A DNA stretch of 64,000 nt from Ixodes scapularis (GCF_016920785.2 NW_024609839.1:10628196-10692195); one strand, 5' to 3'; positions 25,561-36,315 are shown, counted from the stretch's first letter. Numbers and translations are program-made. Notes: a model not told the origin generated them from the sequence alone.

Positions 25561-27474
25561 TGGTCCCCAGAATGTCACTGCGCACATGACTTGGAAGTAC
25601 TCTGTCGCCGATGCACGAGTGGAGAGGCGCCTAAAACGTTGATTTTTGCCATTTTTAAAAATAAAAACTGGCGCACGGAATCGGAAAGGTTCCCTCTTCT
25701 TGGATCTAGAAATGGTCAAGACCAACTTCCACAACTATTTGGCCGAAGTTCGAAGATAATTGCACGGCGACCCCTTTAAAGTGAGTGAGACAAGTATGGT
25801 GAATGTGACAGGTATGAAAGATGTGGTTGTGTCGTCTTCGTCCTACATGTTTACTCTTTCTTCAATCTCGTCAAGTATTATATTATTTCTTTCCATGCTT
25901 CTTAGCTTGAATGCTTAAGACAGATCTCCAAAATTAGTAAGAAACAAGTTTAGTTGGCGAGTTTACTCAGAATATTTTTACTCGAGATATCCTTATTTAA
26001 GCTGGTCTTGAGCGAGCCGGTATTTCAGTCCTATTACTTCGCCGAAAGTGAACCGGTTGCGACGTAACTTCCCTTCCGCATTCCGTGACGCGAATCTAAC
26101 ATGTGTTCTCTCTTTCCTGGAGCGCAATGCAGAGCCGGGAACAGCATCGATATGAAGGAGCGAAGTCTGCTGAGAAATAATATCCTTCGGGAGAGAAGGT
26201 GAGGAGGGGGAAGTGGAGGCCGAACCTTTCATAAGATAATTTCGACGACATCCCCTGTCAAGTGCTTGATCGCTGGCCGTTATTGCGTTTGGGGGAAGAA
26301 AAAACAACAACATGAAAGTCGCCATGGCCGAGAAAAATCTGCCGCGACGTTGGAGCAGCAATATTTCCTTCTGAAGCTTTGATAAATGAGAAATTTTCTC
26401 TCGGGTCATTGCCGGCTTTCTTTGTATCGAGGACTGTAATAAATGCTCTGTCCAATAACGGGCTCTCTTCGGAAGCACCTGGCAAAAAGAAGGGCAACAG
26501 AAGCTTCTGTTGCCCAGCTCCTTCTCCCTTAGTAACAAAAGGAGCGCACTTCTAAGCACTTGCCTCGAAAGTGATTGACCAGGAACAACAGTGATATATT
26601 GCGCTGGGTCTCTCCTTATTCACTGCATTCTTTGTTTGTTATAATTATTATTTATTTTAATCGGATTGATGAGTGGTCAATATTCTTTGGTCCTTATGAC
26701 TTGGTTTCAGTATAGATGACTTCACTCATGCGATCTGCGTTGTATGTTTGTAAGCATCATTATAATATTGTTGTCTTCCGCTCGTTTTAGGCTAGACTAT
26801 TGCGCATATGGGAAGCATGTGATAATTTGGGACTGGGATGAATAAGAGTTTTACCGGGGATTTCAAATATAGGTTTGCAGTTATTGATTTAAATATATAT
26901 TCTCAATGCTGCGCTTAGAGCAGCCTTGGTCCTTGCTTAAATGAAGCCATACAATATCTCCTAGTTCGGACGTGTAAAGCATCTGCTTTTAATCATAAGA
27001 TTATTGCGGGACAACACCACAAAATGTACATTAATAAGCAAGTAAGCGTTAGCTGGGACTAGCCACGTGGTGCCACAGCTACTGGGTCCCCCTACCAAAG
27101 ACCGCCATCGGGAAGGTGAAATAATACCCGTGCTTTGGGCACTTACTCTGGCCGTTTTCACTTCCCCACCGGGTTGCTCGTTAACCACTTAGCGGCTTAC
27201 TACCCAAGGCAGTAAGTAGGAAACCAGTATTGGAAAAGTAACGCGTTACAAGTAACCACGTTACCGGTAACGCATTAGGTTTTCCGAAAACATACTAGCG
27301 AACTTGTGGGAATCTAAATCGAGTGACGAGAAAAAAAGATCTTTACTAGTTCAACAATGGAAATAAAAGTATTATGAACCCTCTCTGTAAAAGATTAACT
27401 GTCGAAGTTTGCAACCTCGGCGTATCACTGTCAAAGTCACCCAAATATAACGTTCGTCAGATTTTGAAAGTTCA

Positions 27475-28316
27475 CGCTCGTTCACACAGCACCGTTTTCG
27501 TGCAGTACGAAGTATACGTACGCTTACGTCGAGACACGACCACAGGTCACCGGCATATTCGAGATTCATGCTCCGTATGCTTTGCAACACTTAGCAGGAA
27601 AGACAGATGTCCTGGCGACTTGCGGTCGTACATAGACCACGGTGACCTAGACGTAAACCTACCAAAGCTCCATAACGCACGGAAACGGTGCTGTGTGAGT
27701 TAGGGCTGGGCATTTGATCGACCAACCCACCAATTATTCAACTAACACTTTAATCTCAATTAATTTTTCAGCGGTCAATCGCCTAAAATTTAGACGAACA
27801 AAAAAAAAGTAAAAATTCAACGCTTTCCTCATGTAGACGCTCACTAGTATACTCGTATGAAGGAAAACTTTAGGAGAATTATTGAGCTAAAGTAAACTGT
27901 AGGGGCGAGATTTGTAACTCCAAACAAGTGGAGAAGGTTATACGTCTCCCAGGTACTACAACACCGTGCGAGTTTCCGCTTAGCGCAACAGAGACTATTG
28001 TGGACACTCAAGGGGTTCGCTATTGCCGGATAATATCAACGAACCTCTTTGCCTCTGCGGCTGAAGTAGATGATTTATGGGTGTGGGTGTCGTTTAACTC
28101 TTGTCAAACCTACATCAAAGTTGATTTAAAATTTGAAATTGTAATGCACCGTTTATTACATAGCAGAGGCAAAATATTAAATTTTGACTCCTTTTTTCTA
28201 ACTATTATTTGCGGAAATGAACGAGACCAAATGATAGAATAATAATTCGATTAAAAGGATGGCAATTAATCGGGTTTAAAATTTTAATCGACGTCCAGCC
28301 CTAGTGTGAACGAGCC
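27475..28316. mobile_element. Older inverted-repeat element split by a hAT-like insertion
   Basis: The left end CGCTCGTTCACACAGCACCG continues through TTTTCGTGC. The inverse (GCACGGAAACGGTGCTGTGT) lies at 27678-27697, with GAACGAGC resuming after the inserted hAT-like element at 28308. Removing the insertion restores one continuous terminal repeat, so this element is older than the hAT. No coding capacity was recognised. Confidence 0.7.
27701..28303. mobile_element. Non-autonomous hAT-like element, 603 bp
   Basis: Termini are TAGGGCTGGG and CCAGCCCTA. Inside are TTGATCGA- and TTAATCGA-type subterminal motifs often seen in hAT-like elements. The flanking octamers GTGTGAGT and GTGTGAAC match at 6 of 8 positions, consistent with an 8-bp target duplication. 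No transposase is present. Partial relatives occur at 41.02 kb (left end) and 57.7 kb (right end). Confidence 0.65.
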
Positions 28317-29020
28317 TTAATGGTTAGGGTATATCGTTACACTTTCAGGACGGTAAGAAATCTTAGTACCGAGCTTATTTTTGACAAGCTGGGACTAAAG
28401 TTATTTCCTTACTTGTTTTCGCTAACGGGCACAACACTAAGAAACTGACATGTTTCAAGAATAGTCTACGCATGTGTAACATCCCGACGCCCACTAGCGA
28501 ACGCTCGAATTACCCCTGGTTGATCCGGTGGTTGATCGACTGACGCGCAAGAAAACTAGGAGTCATCGAGTGAAGTTGTCGCGTCGACCGGTGTCCGGCG
28601 AACACCGGCTAGACCTACCTTAACTCCGCATCAACATTGTGCCTTAGCTCCTTCATCGCGACGCGCATAGCCGGTTTGTGGTAGTTTTGCGCGAAATGCG
28701 CGACGTTGGCAGAAGACGTGCTTAACTCGTCGTCGCAACCTGGCAACCGGGCCATGGTTGCTTGCACGCTTGCATCGCGGTCACCGCGTTCTCGCCGATC
28801 TTGCTAGGTAGTCGTTCGCCTCGTTGACTGTGGGTTCTCCCTTCGAAGTTTATCGAATGGTGTGAAAATCCCTTGTCCCGTACGTCCCTACTCTAGGTGT
28901 ACCGTCCGTGCCGTCGGTACAACTACAAACCAGAAGGGCATGACAGTTGGTTAATCAGGTTCCTTCAACCATCTTTAGTTTCTACACCCGCCACCGGGTG
29001 CCGTATTTACGTGGAAAAAA
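28317..29020. other. No supported gene; possible LINE 3' flank
   Basis: No reading frame of interest was found. This stretch lies downstream of the LINE pseudogene in its own orientation and may include its 3' untranslated sequence, but no poly(A) tail was identified. Confidence 0.4.
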
Positions 29021-29024
29021 TGCG

Positions 29025-30048
29025 TTATCCCCTCGGACCTGAATATATGTTCGATCGTGGCCTTGTCGTATTCGTCTGCGTCCTTTGTTGAATCGTAGCA
29101 CTTGGTGCATCAGGCCTTCTATAGGACCGGAAGGTAGTGTCTGAGTGTTGTGGGTTTAGGAAGGGTATTCGTCTGAAGTTGGCGCCATAATACATGTTGG
29201 CGTCTGTTGAGTGACTTCTGTGGTGGTGCGTATATCTTGCGCTGTAATCTGTAGTGTTCTGTAATATCATGGAACCACGAAGTGGTTCTTTACGCCATGG
29301 GAGATCCCTCGGCTCGTTAGCAGTCGTAACGGCTACGCCGACCGCCTCGCATGTCCCGGCCCAGCGAGTCGGAGCTCGGGCCGCGGCATGGGCCGCCTCA
29401 TTACCGCCGACCCCCTCATGAGCCGGAGACCAGATTAATGTGATTGGATGTGTGATTGGAGGGATCATAGAAGGTTTGAATGATAGGAGCTTTGTTGCTG
29501 ATCGAGACACGCGACCTGAGCTGAAGCTGAGAATGGCCGTCTGGAGCCACAGATTAAGTGCGTAACGACTCGGACGCGTGGTTCAGGGCCAGGCCGATTG
29601 CAGCTTCCTCCGCTCCGGTGGGGGAATCATCCTTGACTGAGGCCATCACTACAGTGCGCCCCGTCCCATCCACCACGGCCAGGGCATAGCGGTCCCGGTG
29701 TTCGCTGTAGTTAGCCGCGTCTACAAGGTATACGTCGGGACGCCCAGCGTAGAGCTTGTGAAGGGCCTCCGCTCGGGTTTTGCGGCGTTGAATATGGAAG
29801 GTCGGGTTCATGTCCCTGGGTAAGGGTGGGATCCTGAGCCGAGATCTAATTTCGATTGGTATCGGCACGGTTAGAGATGCGGAATTTAAAGGGGTAGGGT
29901 ATGCCGAGCCTTTCGAGAACCGCTCGTCCGGTTCCGGTGCCCGCCAGGCGCAGCATCTGAGCAGAGCGGTGCGCCTCAAGCACCTTGTCTACTGTGTTGT
30001 GTAGTCCTAGAGCCATGAGCCGGACAGTTGGTGCGTGTGTGTGTGTGT
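29025..30048 (-). pseudogene. I/jockey-type LINE remnant: RNase H and C-terminal region
   Basis: Read on the minus strand, the first recognisable part is HNTVDKVLEAHRSAQMLRL, typical of the linker before RNase H in tick LINE ORF2. An RNase H N-terminal half follows (VYLVDAANYSEHRDRYALAV, then SPTGAEEAAIGLAL). After a frameshift comes the C-terminal half, with WSPAHEGVGGNEAAHAAAR carrying the conserved His and Asn-Glu. After another frameshift comes KIYAPPQKSLNRRQHVLWRQ and a broken Cys-rich tail with in-frame stops. Reverse transcriptase and endonuclease are absent, so the copy is 5'-truncated. The first Asp of RNase H is present in VDAANY where families usually have TDAS. The copy is dead. 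A (GT)n-G tract and then the gypsy 5' LTR abut its 5' side. Confidence 0.85.
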
Positions 30049-30063
30049 GGGGGGGGGGGGGGG
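30031..30063. repeat. (GT)n followed by 15 G
   Basis: A short GT run passes into a G tract at the upstream edge of the LINE remnant, 21 bases before the gypsy LTR. Confidence 0.9.
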
Positions 30064-30084
30064 CGGACAAGCCGATTTCTTACC

Positions 30085-30460
30085 TGTAGAGACGCTAGCG
30101 TAGCGACAGAACGAGTATGAATCGTGGCGCCACCTTCGGGTTTTGCGATGGTGCATTTAAACGATGTGCTGAATAAAGCGCGAAACACATGTACGACGAA
30201 ACCGTCCGGTCCGACGTGCGGACTGCATGAATGACCTTGGGGGGCGAGGGTTTTTGTAGCACCGGAGAGCGTTGAAAACCCTCGCCTCCGACCGTCGTAT
30301 TGCCTGGTCGGACGTCGGATCGGACGGTTTCGTCGTACATGTGTTTCGCGTTTTACCCTGGAGCTTTTTTTCTCAACCGACACACGTGGCTGGCGGGTCG
30401 ACTCACCCTCGGCGGCCCCGGCCGCTCGCGCCTGTACTTTGCGCGCTGGAGCTTTCTTCA
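30085..30460 (+). repeat. Gypsy 5' LTR (interrupted)
   Basis: It starts TGTAGAGACGCTAGCG and ends GCTTTCTTCA, with TG...CA termini. The segments before and after the internal MITE align with the two parts of the 3' LTR. An AATAAA polyadenylation motif sits just before the MITE insertion point. Confidence 0.85.
30176..30353. mobile_element. Palindromic MITE, 178 bp, inserted at TA
   Basis: Terminal repeats of about 42 bases read AAGCGCGAAACACATGTACG at the left, then ACGAAACCGTCCG, with the inverse at the right end. An inner GGCGAGGGTTTTT/AAAACCCTCGCC pairing makes the whole element foldable. TA flanks both sides. The equivalent site in the 3' LTR (GAATAAACCTGG) is unoccupied, so the insertion postdates the retrotransposon. 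TA flanks suggest a Tc1/mariner- or PIF-mobilised element. Confidence 0.85.
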
Positions 30461-30474
30461 TGGTGTCCTAAGCC
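30461..30474 (+). other. Gypsy primer-binding site (putative)
   Basis: TGGTGTCCTAAGCC follows the 5' LTR terminal CA with no spacer. It begins with TGG, the complement of a tRNA CCA end. The priming tRNA was not identified. Confidence 0.6.
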
Positions 30475-30549
30475 AAGATACCGGGCGCCCAGGAAACTTC
30501 CACTGTCTCGCCGCTCCTGCCATCAGCCGCTGCCTTCTCGCTACGGGCA

Positions 30550-31310
30550 CCGCCGCCGTTCAGGTTCGACGAAGCCAGCCTGTAGCCTGCCTGGTTCCAG
30601 TAATTTCAAGACTACTCCTTTGCATCGGGCCTGTCCGCCGCGTCTGAGGAAACCAAAGTACGCAACCTCCTATAGTGCATGGGTCCCCAAGCTCGCGTGG
30701 TCCCTCCGTCCATCATGCCGGACGACGAGGCCTACCGCTCCTACGCCGACGTCGCAGCCAAGCTCACGGGCTACTTCGTGCACCCCGTCAACGAGGAGTG
30801 CGAGTCAAGTCGCTTCCACAAGCGCACGCAGTTGGCGGGTGAGACCGCCAACGCGTTCTTCACGGCGTTGTTTAGCCTCGTGAAAAAGTGCAACTACCGG
30901 CACCGGAGGTGGAAGACTGCATCCTACGAGACCGGTTCGTCGTCGGGCTGCAAGATTCACGTCTGTCCGACCAACTTTGTCGGAATCCAAAATTGGCGCT
31001 TCAAGAAGCGCTCCTGCTGGCTCGACAACACAAGGACGCTGAAAACGTGAAGAAACGTCAAGCAACGACTTCGCAGCCGAGTCCCTGCAACGTTGACACT
31101 GCGTCGAGAAAGTCAACCAAGATGGCGCCTACCTCCAAAGTTCGAAAGAACCTTCTCGAAGCCGGAACCAGGGCCGGGACAGCCACCTTCGCGGGTCGAA
31201 AGCGTCGTGTGACTACTGCGGCAACGCACCGCACTCACATTCTGAGTGTCCAGCCAGGAGGGCAACATGCAACCATTGCCGAAAAAAGGTATATTTCGCA
31301 GCAGTTTGCC
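30550..31310 (+). pseudogene. gag: Gypsy gag (capsid and zinc-knuckle nucleocapsid), broken
   Basis: Gag packages the retrotransposon RNA into particles. Recognisable blocks in order are FRFDEASL with in-frame stops near it, GLSAASEETKVRNLL followed by a stop, then GYFVHPVNEE and ETANAFFTALFSLVKKCNY. After a frameshift near 30890 comes ILRDRFVVGLQDSRLSDQL. After another shift come two nucleocapsid knuckles at 31208-31310. The first, CDYCGNAPHSHSEC, is an intact CX2CX4HX4C. The second, CNHCRKKVYFAAVC, has Tyr where His is expected. At least two stops and two frameshifts separate these pieces, so the gene is dead. Confidence 0.85.
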
Positions 31311-31379
31311 TCTCCAGAACGAAGCGCCTCAGCCATATCCAGCTGCACCCCGTTGAATCGTCGCAAGCGTCCGGCCGGT

Positions 31380-32620
31380 ACGTCGTTGCACGCGTCAGCG
31401 GCCTCCCCCTACAGGTCAAGGTGGATTCCGGCGCGGAGGTTTCTGTTGTCCCCCGCTCTTTTCCGGGATGTCCTGCCTCGTTGCACCAACCCACGGGCGA
31501 GCAACTCGTCGGTCCGCGACGCTGCCGTCTCAACCTTCTCGGTACGTTCCCGGCTACCCTGGCATGGCGAGGTCGGACAGTACACCAGAAGCTGTAGGTT
31601 GTCGGCGGCGCAGACACTCCTTTGCTAGGCTACGCTGCAATCGTTGCTCTAGTGGTCATCCACTCAGTCGATTCGATAACCGACGCCGACCTGCCGAAGA
31701 CGACCCAGTCGCCACCCGCCCCGACGTCGCCTGCTGCTGCTCCGCTCTTCACGGGACTTGGCACAATGCCCGATGTGTATCACATTCGCATCGAGTCCGG
31801 AGCTGTGCCCTTCTCGCTGAGTGTACCCAGAAGGATCCCCATTCCTCTCCGGGTGGTGGTGAAAGATGAACTCGACAGAATGGAGAGAGAACGCGTCATC
31901 CGGCGTGTCAAGACACCTATCGCGTGGTGCGCCGGCCTTGTCGTAGCATCCAAGGCTGCTGGTGGCTATCGTCTCTGCGTCGACCTAACCAAGCTTAATA
32001 AGGTCGTTCTACGGGAGAGACACCTGATGCCGACCATCGACCAGGTCCTCGGACTACTGGGAAACGATGTCGTCTTCTTGAAACTCGATGCGTCGTCAGG
32101 GTTTCATCAAGTGCGTCTCTCCGAAAGCAGCCAGGAATACACTACGTTTATCACGCCCTTTTTGTGTTACTGCTACAGACGCCATTCCTTCGGCATCACC
32201 TCAGCCCCGGAGGCGTTCCGACGCCAGATGTCGCGTATCCTCGAGGGCCTTGACTGGTGCGTGAACATGCTGGATGATATCGTCGTTTTTGGCAGGGAAA
32301 GACCGTAGCACGACGCTAGACTCGACGCCGTCCTCAAGAGACTCCAGCAGGCTGGCGTCACCCTTAACGCCCCCAAATGTCAGTTTGGTGTGTCGCCCGT
32401 CAAGTTCGTGGAAGTGATCGTCAGTGCCAAAGGCATCGCACCGGACCCAGACAAGATTTCCGCCATCACGAGTATGCGACCTCCGACGTATGTGCACGGG
32501 GTGCGACGCCTTCTGAGCCTTCTAAACCACGTTAGACGATTTTTGCCGAATGTGTCGGCAACGACTGCTCCAATCAGACTTCTTTTCAACAAGGATCCCG
32601 TATAAATCTGGGGATCACCC
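31380..32620 (+). pseudogene. pol: Gypsy pol: protease and reverse transcriptase, broken
   Basis: The aspartic protease motif VKVDSGAEVSVVP lies at 31415-31453 and is followed by a TAG stop near 31590. The same frame resumes with the reverse transcriptase: an LRVVVKDELDRM finger region, YRLCVDLTKLNKVV, VVFLKLDASSGFHQV with a catalytic Asp, FGITSAPEAFRRQM, and the active-site box as MLDDIVVF. The usual aromatic residue before LDD is replaced by Met. A TAG follows at about 32306. The thumb and connection region continues in frame (NAPKCQFG, then RRLLSLLNHVRRFLPN) to another stop near 32605. Stops rather than large deletions destroy this gene. Confidence 0.9.
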
Positions 32621-32629
32621 AAGCTGCCG

Positions 32630-33140
32630 CCTTCGAGTCGCTGAAGAATATGGTGGCCTCTAGCTTTTGCGTCGCCCACTACAACCCTGAGTACCCCACG
32701 ACTGTATCTGCTGATGCCAGCTCGTACGGCCTGGGTGCCGTCCTCCGACAGGATCAACCGTCAGGGGAACGCCGAGCGGCCGCTTTTGCGTCACGTGCCT
32801 TGTCAGCCTCCGAAGAACGGTACAGTCAGGTTGAAAAAGAAGAGCTGGGAGTATCGTGGACAGCTCAGCGCTTTGAAGAGTTTTTGCGTGGCATCAGCTT
32901 CATTGTGGAGGCTGATCACCAGCCACTCGTCAGGTTACTAGGCACTGCCGACCTCGACCTTATGCCCCCCCGCATCCAGCGTTTCCGCATCAGACTTCTG
33001 CGGTACCAGTTTTCAGGGGAAGTACCGGGGAAGCACCTGGCCACTGCCGACACGCTGTCACGGGATCCCGAAGGCTCTTGTCTAGCTACCTCTTCCACCG
33101 ACAGCGTTGAGCTCTTTGTGTCACAAATCGGGAAAGCCAT
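32630..33140 (+). pseudogene. pol: Gypsy pol: RNase H domain
   Basis: The domain is open and well preserved. SADASSYGLGAVLRQ supplies the first Asp, YSQVEKEELGV the Glu, and EADHQPL the second Asp. Gypsy-type spacing is kept through LMPPRIQRFRIRLLRY and ADTLSRDPEG. A one-base shift near 32620 separates it from the reverse transcriptase. Confidence 0.9.
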
Positions 33141-33179
33141 TCCTTCGACTCTGGCGGTGCGCCTCGACGACTTCAGAAG

Positions 33180-34240
33180 GCATCAAGCATCAGATGCTGA
33201 GTGCTCCGCTCTGGAGGTCTACTGCACGAGAGGTTGGCCAAGACGAGATGGACCTACCTTGAATATGACCCGGAACTGGGACCACCGGGGCGACTTCTCC
33301 ATTTGCGAAGACCTGCTGCTCATGGGTGGACGTCTCGTCGTGCCTTCGCTGCTGCGCAAGGACATCGTGGGCCTGCTCCACGACGGGAGCAGGCCCATGA
33401 TGTGTGGACTCTGTGTGGGGGCCGGACCTCACGAGCCAGGTCAGGACGGCTGTTGAGAATCGTACTGCTTGTGTAAGCACCCGAGTTACTGTTGTGAACC
33501 CATGCTGGCCACCGAAACCCCTTCAGCGCAATGGGAGCGGGTTGCTGCTGACTTGTTCTACTTAGATGGCCAGGACTTCCTTCTCGTTGTTGACTACCGT
33601 TCGAGGTACCCCGAGGTCATAGCGCTCCGATCGACGTCCGCTGATGCAGTAATCAGTGCCGTCAAGAACATTTCGCCCGGTATGGCATTCCACAGACGTT
33701 CTTCAGCGACAACGGGCCGCAGTTTGCCTGCAAAGCGTTCCGGGACTTCGCGAAATGCTACGGATTGATATACCTCACGAGTAGTCCTCGCTACCCTCAA
33801 TCGAATGGCGAAGCTGAGAGGATAGTCCGCACAATCAAAGAACTGTTCCGGAAAGCGGAGGACCGTTTCCTGGCACTGCTAGCGTACAGGAACGCTCCCG
33901 GTTTGTCGGGACACAGCCCAACCCAGGTCATTATGGGAGGTTCTCTAAGAACACGTCTACCCGTCCCCGCCGCAAGCCTGGTTCCGGATTGACTTCAAGT
34001 CAAGGACTTTAACGAGCGTGACGCTGCCCAGCGTCGTAGACATCAGAAAGACTTCAATTCTCGCCACGGTACGCGGGATCTTCGCCCTCTCCAAGACGGG
34101 GAGGAAGTGTGGGTACAAGACGCCCGGTCCACAGCAACGGTTCTGAGTCCTGCTCAGAGGCCACGGTCGTTAGTCGTCCAGACGCCCAGCGGTGTCCTTG
34201 TGCCGCAGGCACCTCGTTCCTTGCAGCAGACCTTTTTCAT
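33180..34240 (+). pseudogene. pol: Gypsy pol: integrase, broken
   Basis: The N-terminal zinc-binding region is degraded around VPSLLRKDIVGLLHDG. The catalytic core follows with WERVAADLFYL and LVVDYRSRYPEV carrying the first Asp region. After a frameshift near 33680, SDNGPQFACKAF gives the second Asp (codon 33708) and YPQSNGEAER the Glu (codon 33810). LLAYRNAPGLSGHSPTQ is the usual end of the core. Past a stop at about 33990, the C-terminal module continues as FNSRHGTRDLRPLQDGEEVW. DDE residues are visible but the frame is not continuous. Confidence 0.9.
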
Positions 34241-34672
34241 CTTCTGCGACTCCTCAAACAACTGATGAATCGGCAGCTCTCCAGCAGGCTTCCGAGGACA
34301 GCGACAGCGGCAGAGCACCTCTTGCATCTCCGCGAGCACCTCCAGCGTCTCCAGGGACTTCACGAACGCGCTACTCCTGTTATGGACGGCGTGTGATTAC
34401 CCCTAAAAAACTGAACTTGTAGGGCACGTTATTTTTGCAAATAAGGCATTTCTGCTACAAAGCAGAGCATATTTATCTTACTCTGCTGAGCATATGTACC
34501 TTACCTTACTTTGCTGAGCATATTTACCTTACTCTCTTCATTGTTTCTCTTTACGGGCTATCGGGTGCGTAAAGTCTGCCGAAGGTTTCATTTTAAGGAA
34601 ACTTTAAGGTATGTAGCTTACTTAAGTTTTGCTTTTCTTTAAGCTTCTAAGTTTCGTGAGCATAGGGCTCCC
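34241..34672. other. Gypsy 3' untranslated region, short AT-rich direct repeats
   Basis: No coding signal remains. Near 34.47-34.53 kb, CTGAGCATATKTACCTTACT-type words repeat two or three times. Confidence 0.6.
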
Positions 34673-34681
34673 GAAGGGGGA
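34673..34681 (+). other. Gypsy polypurine tract
   Basis: GAAGGGGGA sits immediately before the TG of the 3' LTR, as expected for the plus-strand primer. Confidence 0.8.
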
Positions 34682-34796
34682 TGTAGAGGACGCTAGTGTA
34701 GCGACAGAACAAGTATGAATCGTGGCGCCACCTTCGGGTTTTGCGATGGTGTATTTAAACGATGTGCTGAATAAACCTGGGGCTTTTTTCTCAACC
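34682..34796 (+). repeat. Gypsy 3' LTR, left part
   Basis: It aligns with 30085-30378 minus the MITE, including GTATGAATCGTGGCGCCACC and the AATAAA motif. It ends at the duplicated 9-mer TTCTCAACC, where the Mutator-like element entered. Confidence 0.9.
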
Positions 34797-34940
34797 CAAC
34801 GTTATTAGAACCAACACAGTTCTGGAACTCCGCTCCGGAGGGGGGTCCCTTTGCGTGGCGCCTGTTAGAGGTCGCGCGCTCCGCATTAATACTCGCTATC
34901 ATCATCATTGACGGCGCGCTTGTGGCCGTTGCATCTGGCC

Positions 34941-35940
34941 AACGTTACTAGAACACTCAGTTGGGAAACTCGCCGTCGAAACCTGGGCCGCTGGCGTCCA
35001 CCGAGACCAAGCTAAATACGACAAAAGCGCCAGTCTTCATCATTTGTCTGTACTGTGGTCACCTCGAGCTTTTCGAAAGCATGTTTTTGCGTAAAAACAA
35101 ACGAGAAAGACATTTTTTGTATGAAATTGATTGGAGTTTAACACAAAATGAAGGGCGCGTGATGTTTTTATAATCTTTAGTTTGCAAGGTCTTGCGGAAC
35201 AATTAATATTGTTTTTATAAACTATGCCTCAGCGGTTCTTTCAGGTAGCGCGTCCCGACCTAGGTGTATTTTAACTTCGGGAGTTATTCGCGGCGCGTCC
35301 TCTGGGGAGAGGGGGGTGGCACCCCTGTAACCTCTACAGCTGTATCTGTTTCGGCGCCAAAATGGCTGATTAAAGCCAAAATAGAAGCAAAGTGCAGTTC
35401 CTCGAGTGTCCGCTGCGGGAGAAATGGCGGCGTTGTGTTCGCCTTTAGCTCGGTTCTGGTGGACAGATTGCACTCTAAAAAAACAGGGTATCAACTTACA
35501 CCCTTTTGTCCCATATAATACACCCCAAAACTTCATTTCGACGTACAGCGCCCTAGAGTCGAAAAGACGGCTCGAAATTTTACCAGGGGCTTGATAACGG
35601 TACAATATAACTTATTAAATTGCTAAAGCACGTATCAAAGACCAAAGAAAGAAAACATGAAGCTTTTGCAGTGCGGCCAAGAAAACTCCGATAATCTTTT
35701 TTGTAGTCAATAATACGTACATCAGCTATCTTAATAAGTTGTACCACACGGCTATCAAGCCCCTCGTAAACTTTGGGGCCGCCTGTTCGATTATGGGGCG
35801 CTGTACGTCGAATTGAAGTTTTGGGGTGTATTATATGGGACAAGGGGTGTAATAATACACCTTTTTTTCTGAGAGTGTGGGGTCACTTTTTCAGAGCAGT
35901 CTCTATGGCAGTTTCCCAACTGAGTGGTTCTAGTAACGTT
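34941..35940. mobile_element. Nested Mutator-like element, 1000 bp, 10-bp target duplication
   Basis: Terminal repeats AACGTTACTAGAACACTCAG and, inverted, AACGTTACTAGAACCACTCA match over about 31 bases through TTGGGAAACT. Perfect 10-bp repeats GCATCTGGCC lie immediately outside both ends. The ends resemble those of the 2200-bp host element, so both belong to one lineage. No transposase is recognisable. A third element is nested within it. Confidence 0.8.
35471..35877. mobile_element. Nested palindromic element, 407 bp, CACTCT ends
   Basis: It begins CACTCT and ends GAGAGTG, and the arms match for about 150 bases. Shared blocks include TGTCCCATATAATACACCCC, AAAACTTC and CGACGTACAGCGCCC, so most of the element can fold. 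The superfamily is unknown. CACT ends would suit several DNA transposon groups, and no clear target duplication was seen. Confidence 0.75.
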
Positions 35941-36315
35941 GCATCTGGCCTACTGAGCTTACGGATGTTCCTGGTGCTTTTTCTGACGATAGCAGACGAC
36001 TTTCAAATTGTTTCTGCTGCAGTTGGTAGTCACATATGAGAAATTCCGATACTTATTATAACCAATAAAACATTGAATCAGTGTTCCTGTTGACTCTGAA
36101 CCACATTCCAAGCGTCGTCTGCTGTCGGCGCAAAATAATGATCGCGCGCGCGCGAACGTTCCTTCGGTCGTCTGCAACCGCCGCGACGGGAACGTCCGCC
36201 CGCAATTCACGCCTCGGAAAAACAACGCAGAGAAGCTTATACCAGGACATCAGAGTTCACACATTGCTCAAAACTTGTGAAGTGACAATCCGTGAGTGTA
36301 CAATCTTATTGGAAT

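Larger units (their letters stand above)
24018..27470. other. No supported gene
   Basis: A 200-codon frame (25177-25779, plus) and a 188-codon frame (26559-25993, minus) were examined. Neither has a recognisable domain or clear exon structure. The stretch holds a telomere-type repeat, a 44-bp palindrome and, near 27.25 kb, a GTAACGCGTTACAAGTAAC motif of the kind often seen near hAT element ends. Confidence 0.45.

Noticed and set aside
25993..26559. 188-codon minus-strand frame
   Set aside because: There is no domain and no start or splice context, and an alternative frame on the same strand is also open. It is not distinguishable from chance.
28508..28522. CCCCTGGTTGATCCG resembles the 5' start of 18S rRNA (CTGGTTGATCC)
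   Set aside because: The match stops after about 12 bases and the following sequence does not resemble 18S rRNA, so it is treated as chance.
30387..30400. TGGCTGGCGGGTCG as a gypsy primer-binding site
   Set aside because: The same sequence is present in the right part of the 3' LTR at 37014, so it lies inside the LTR. The site directly after the terminal CA at 30461 fits better.
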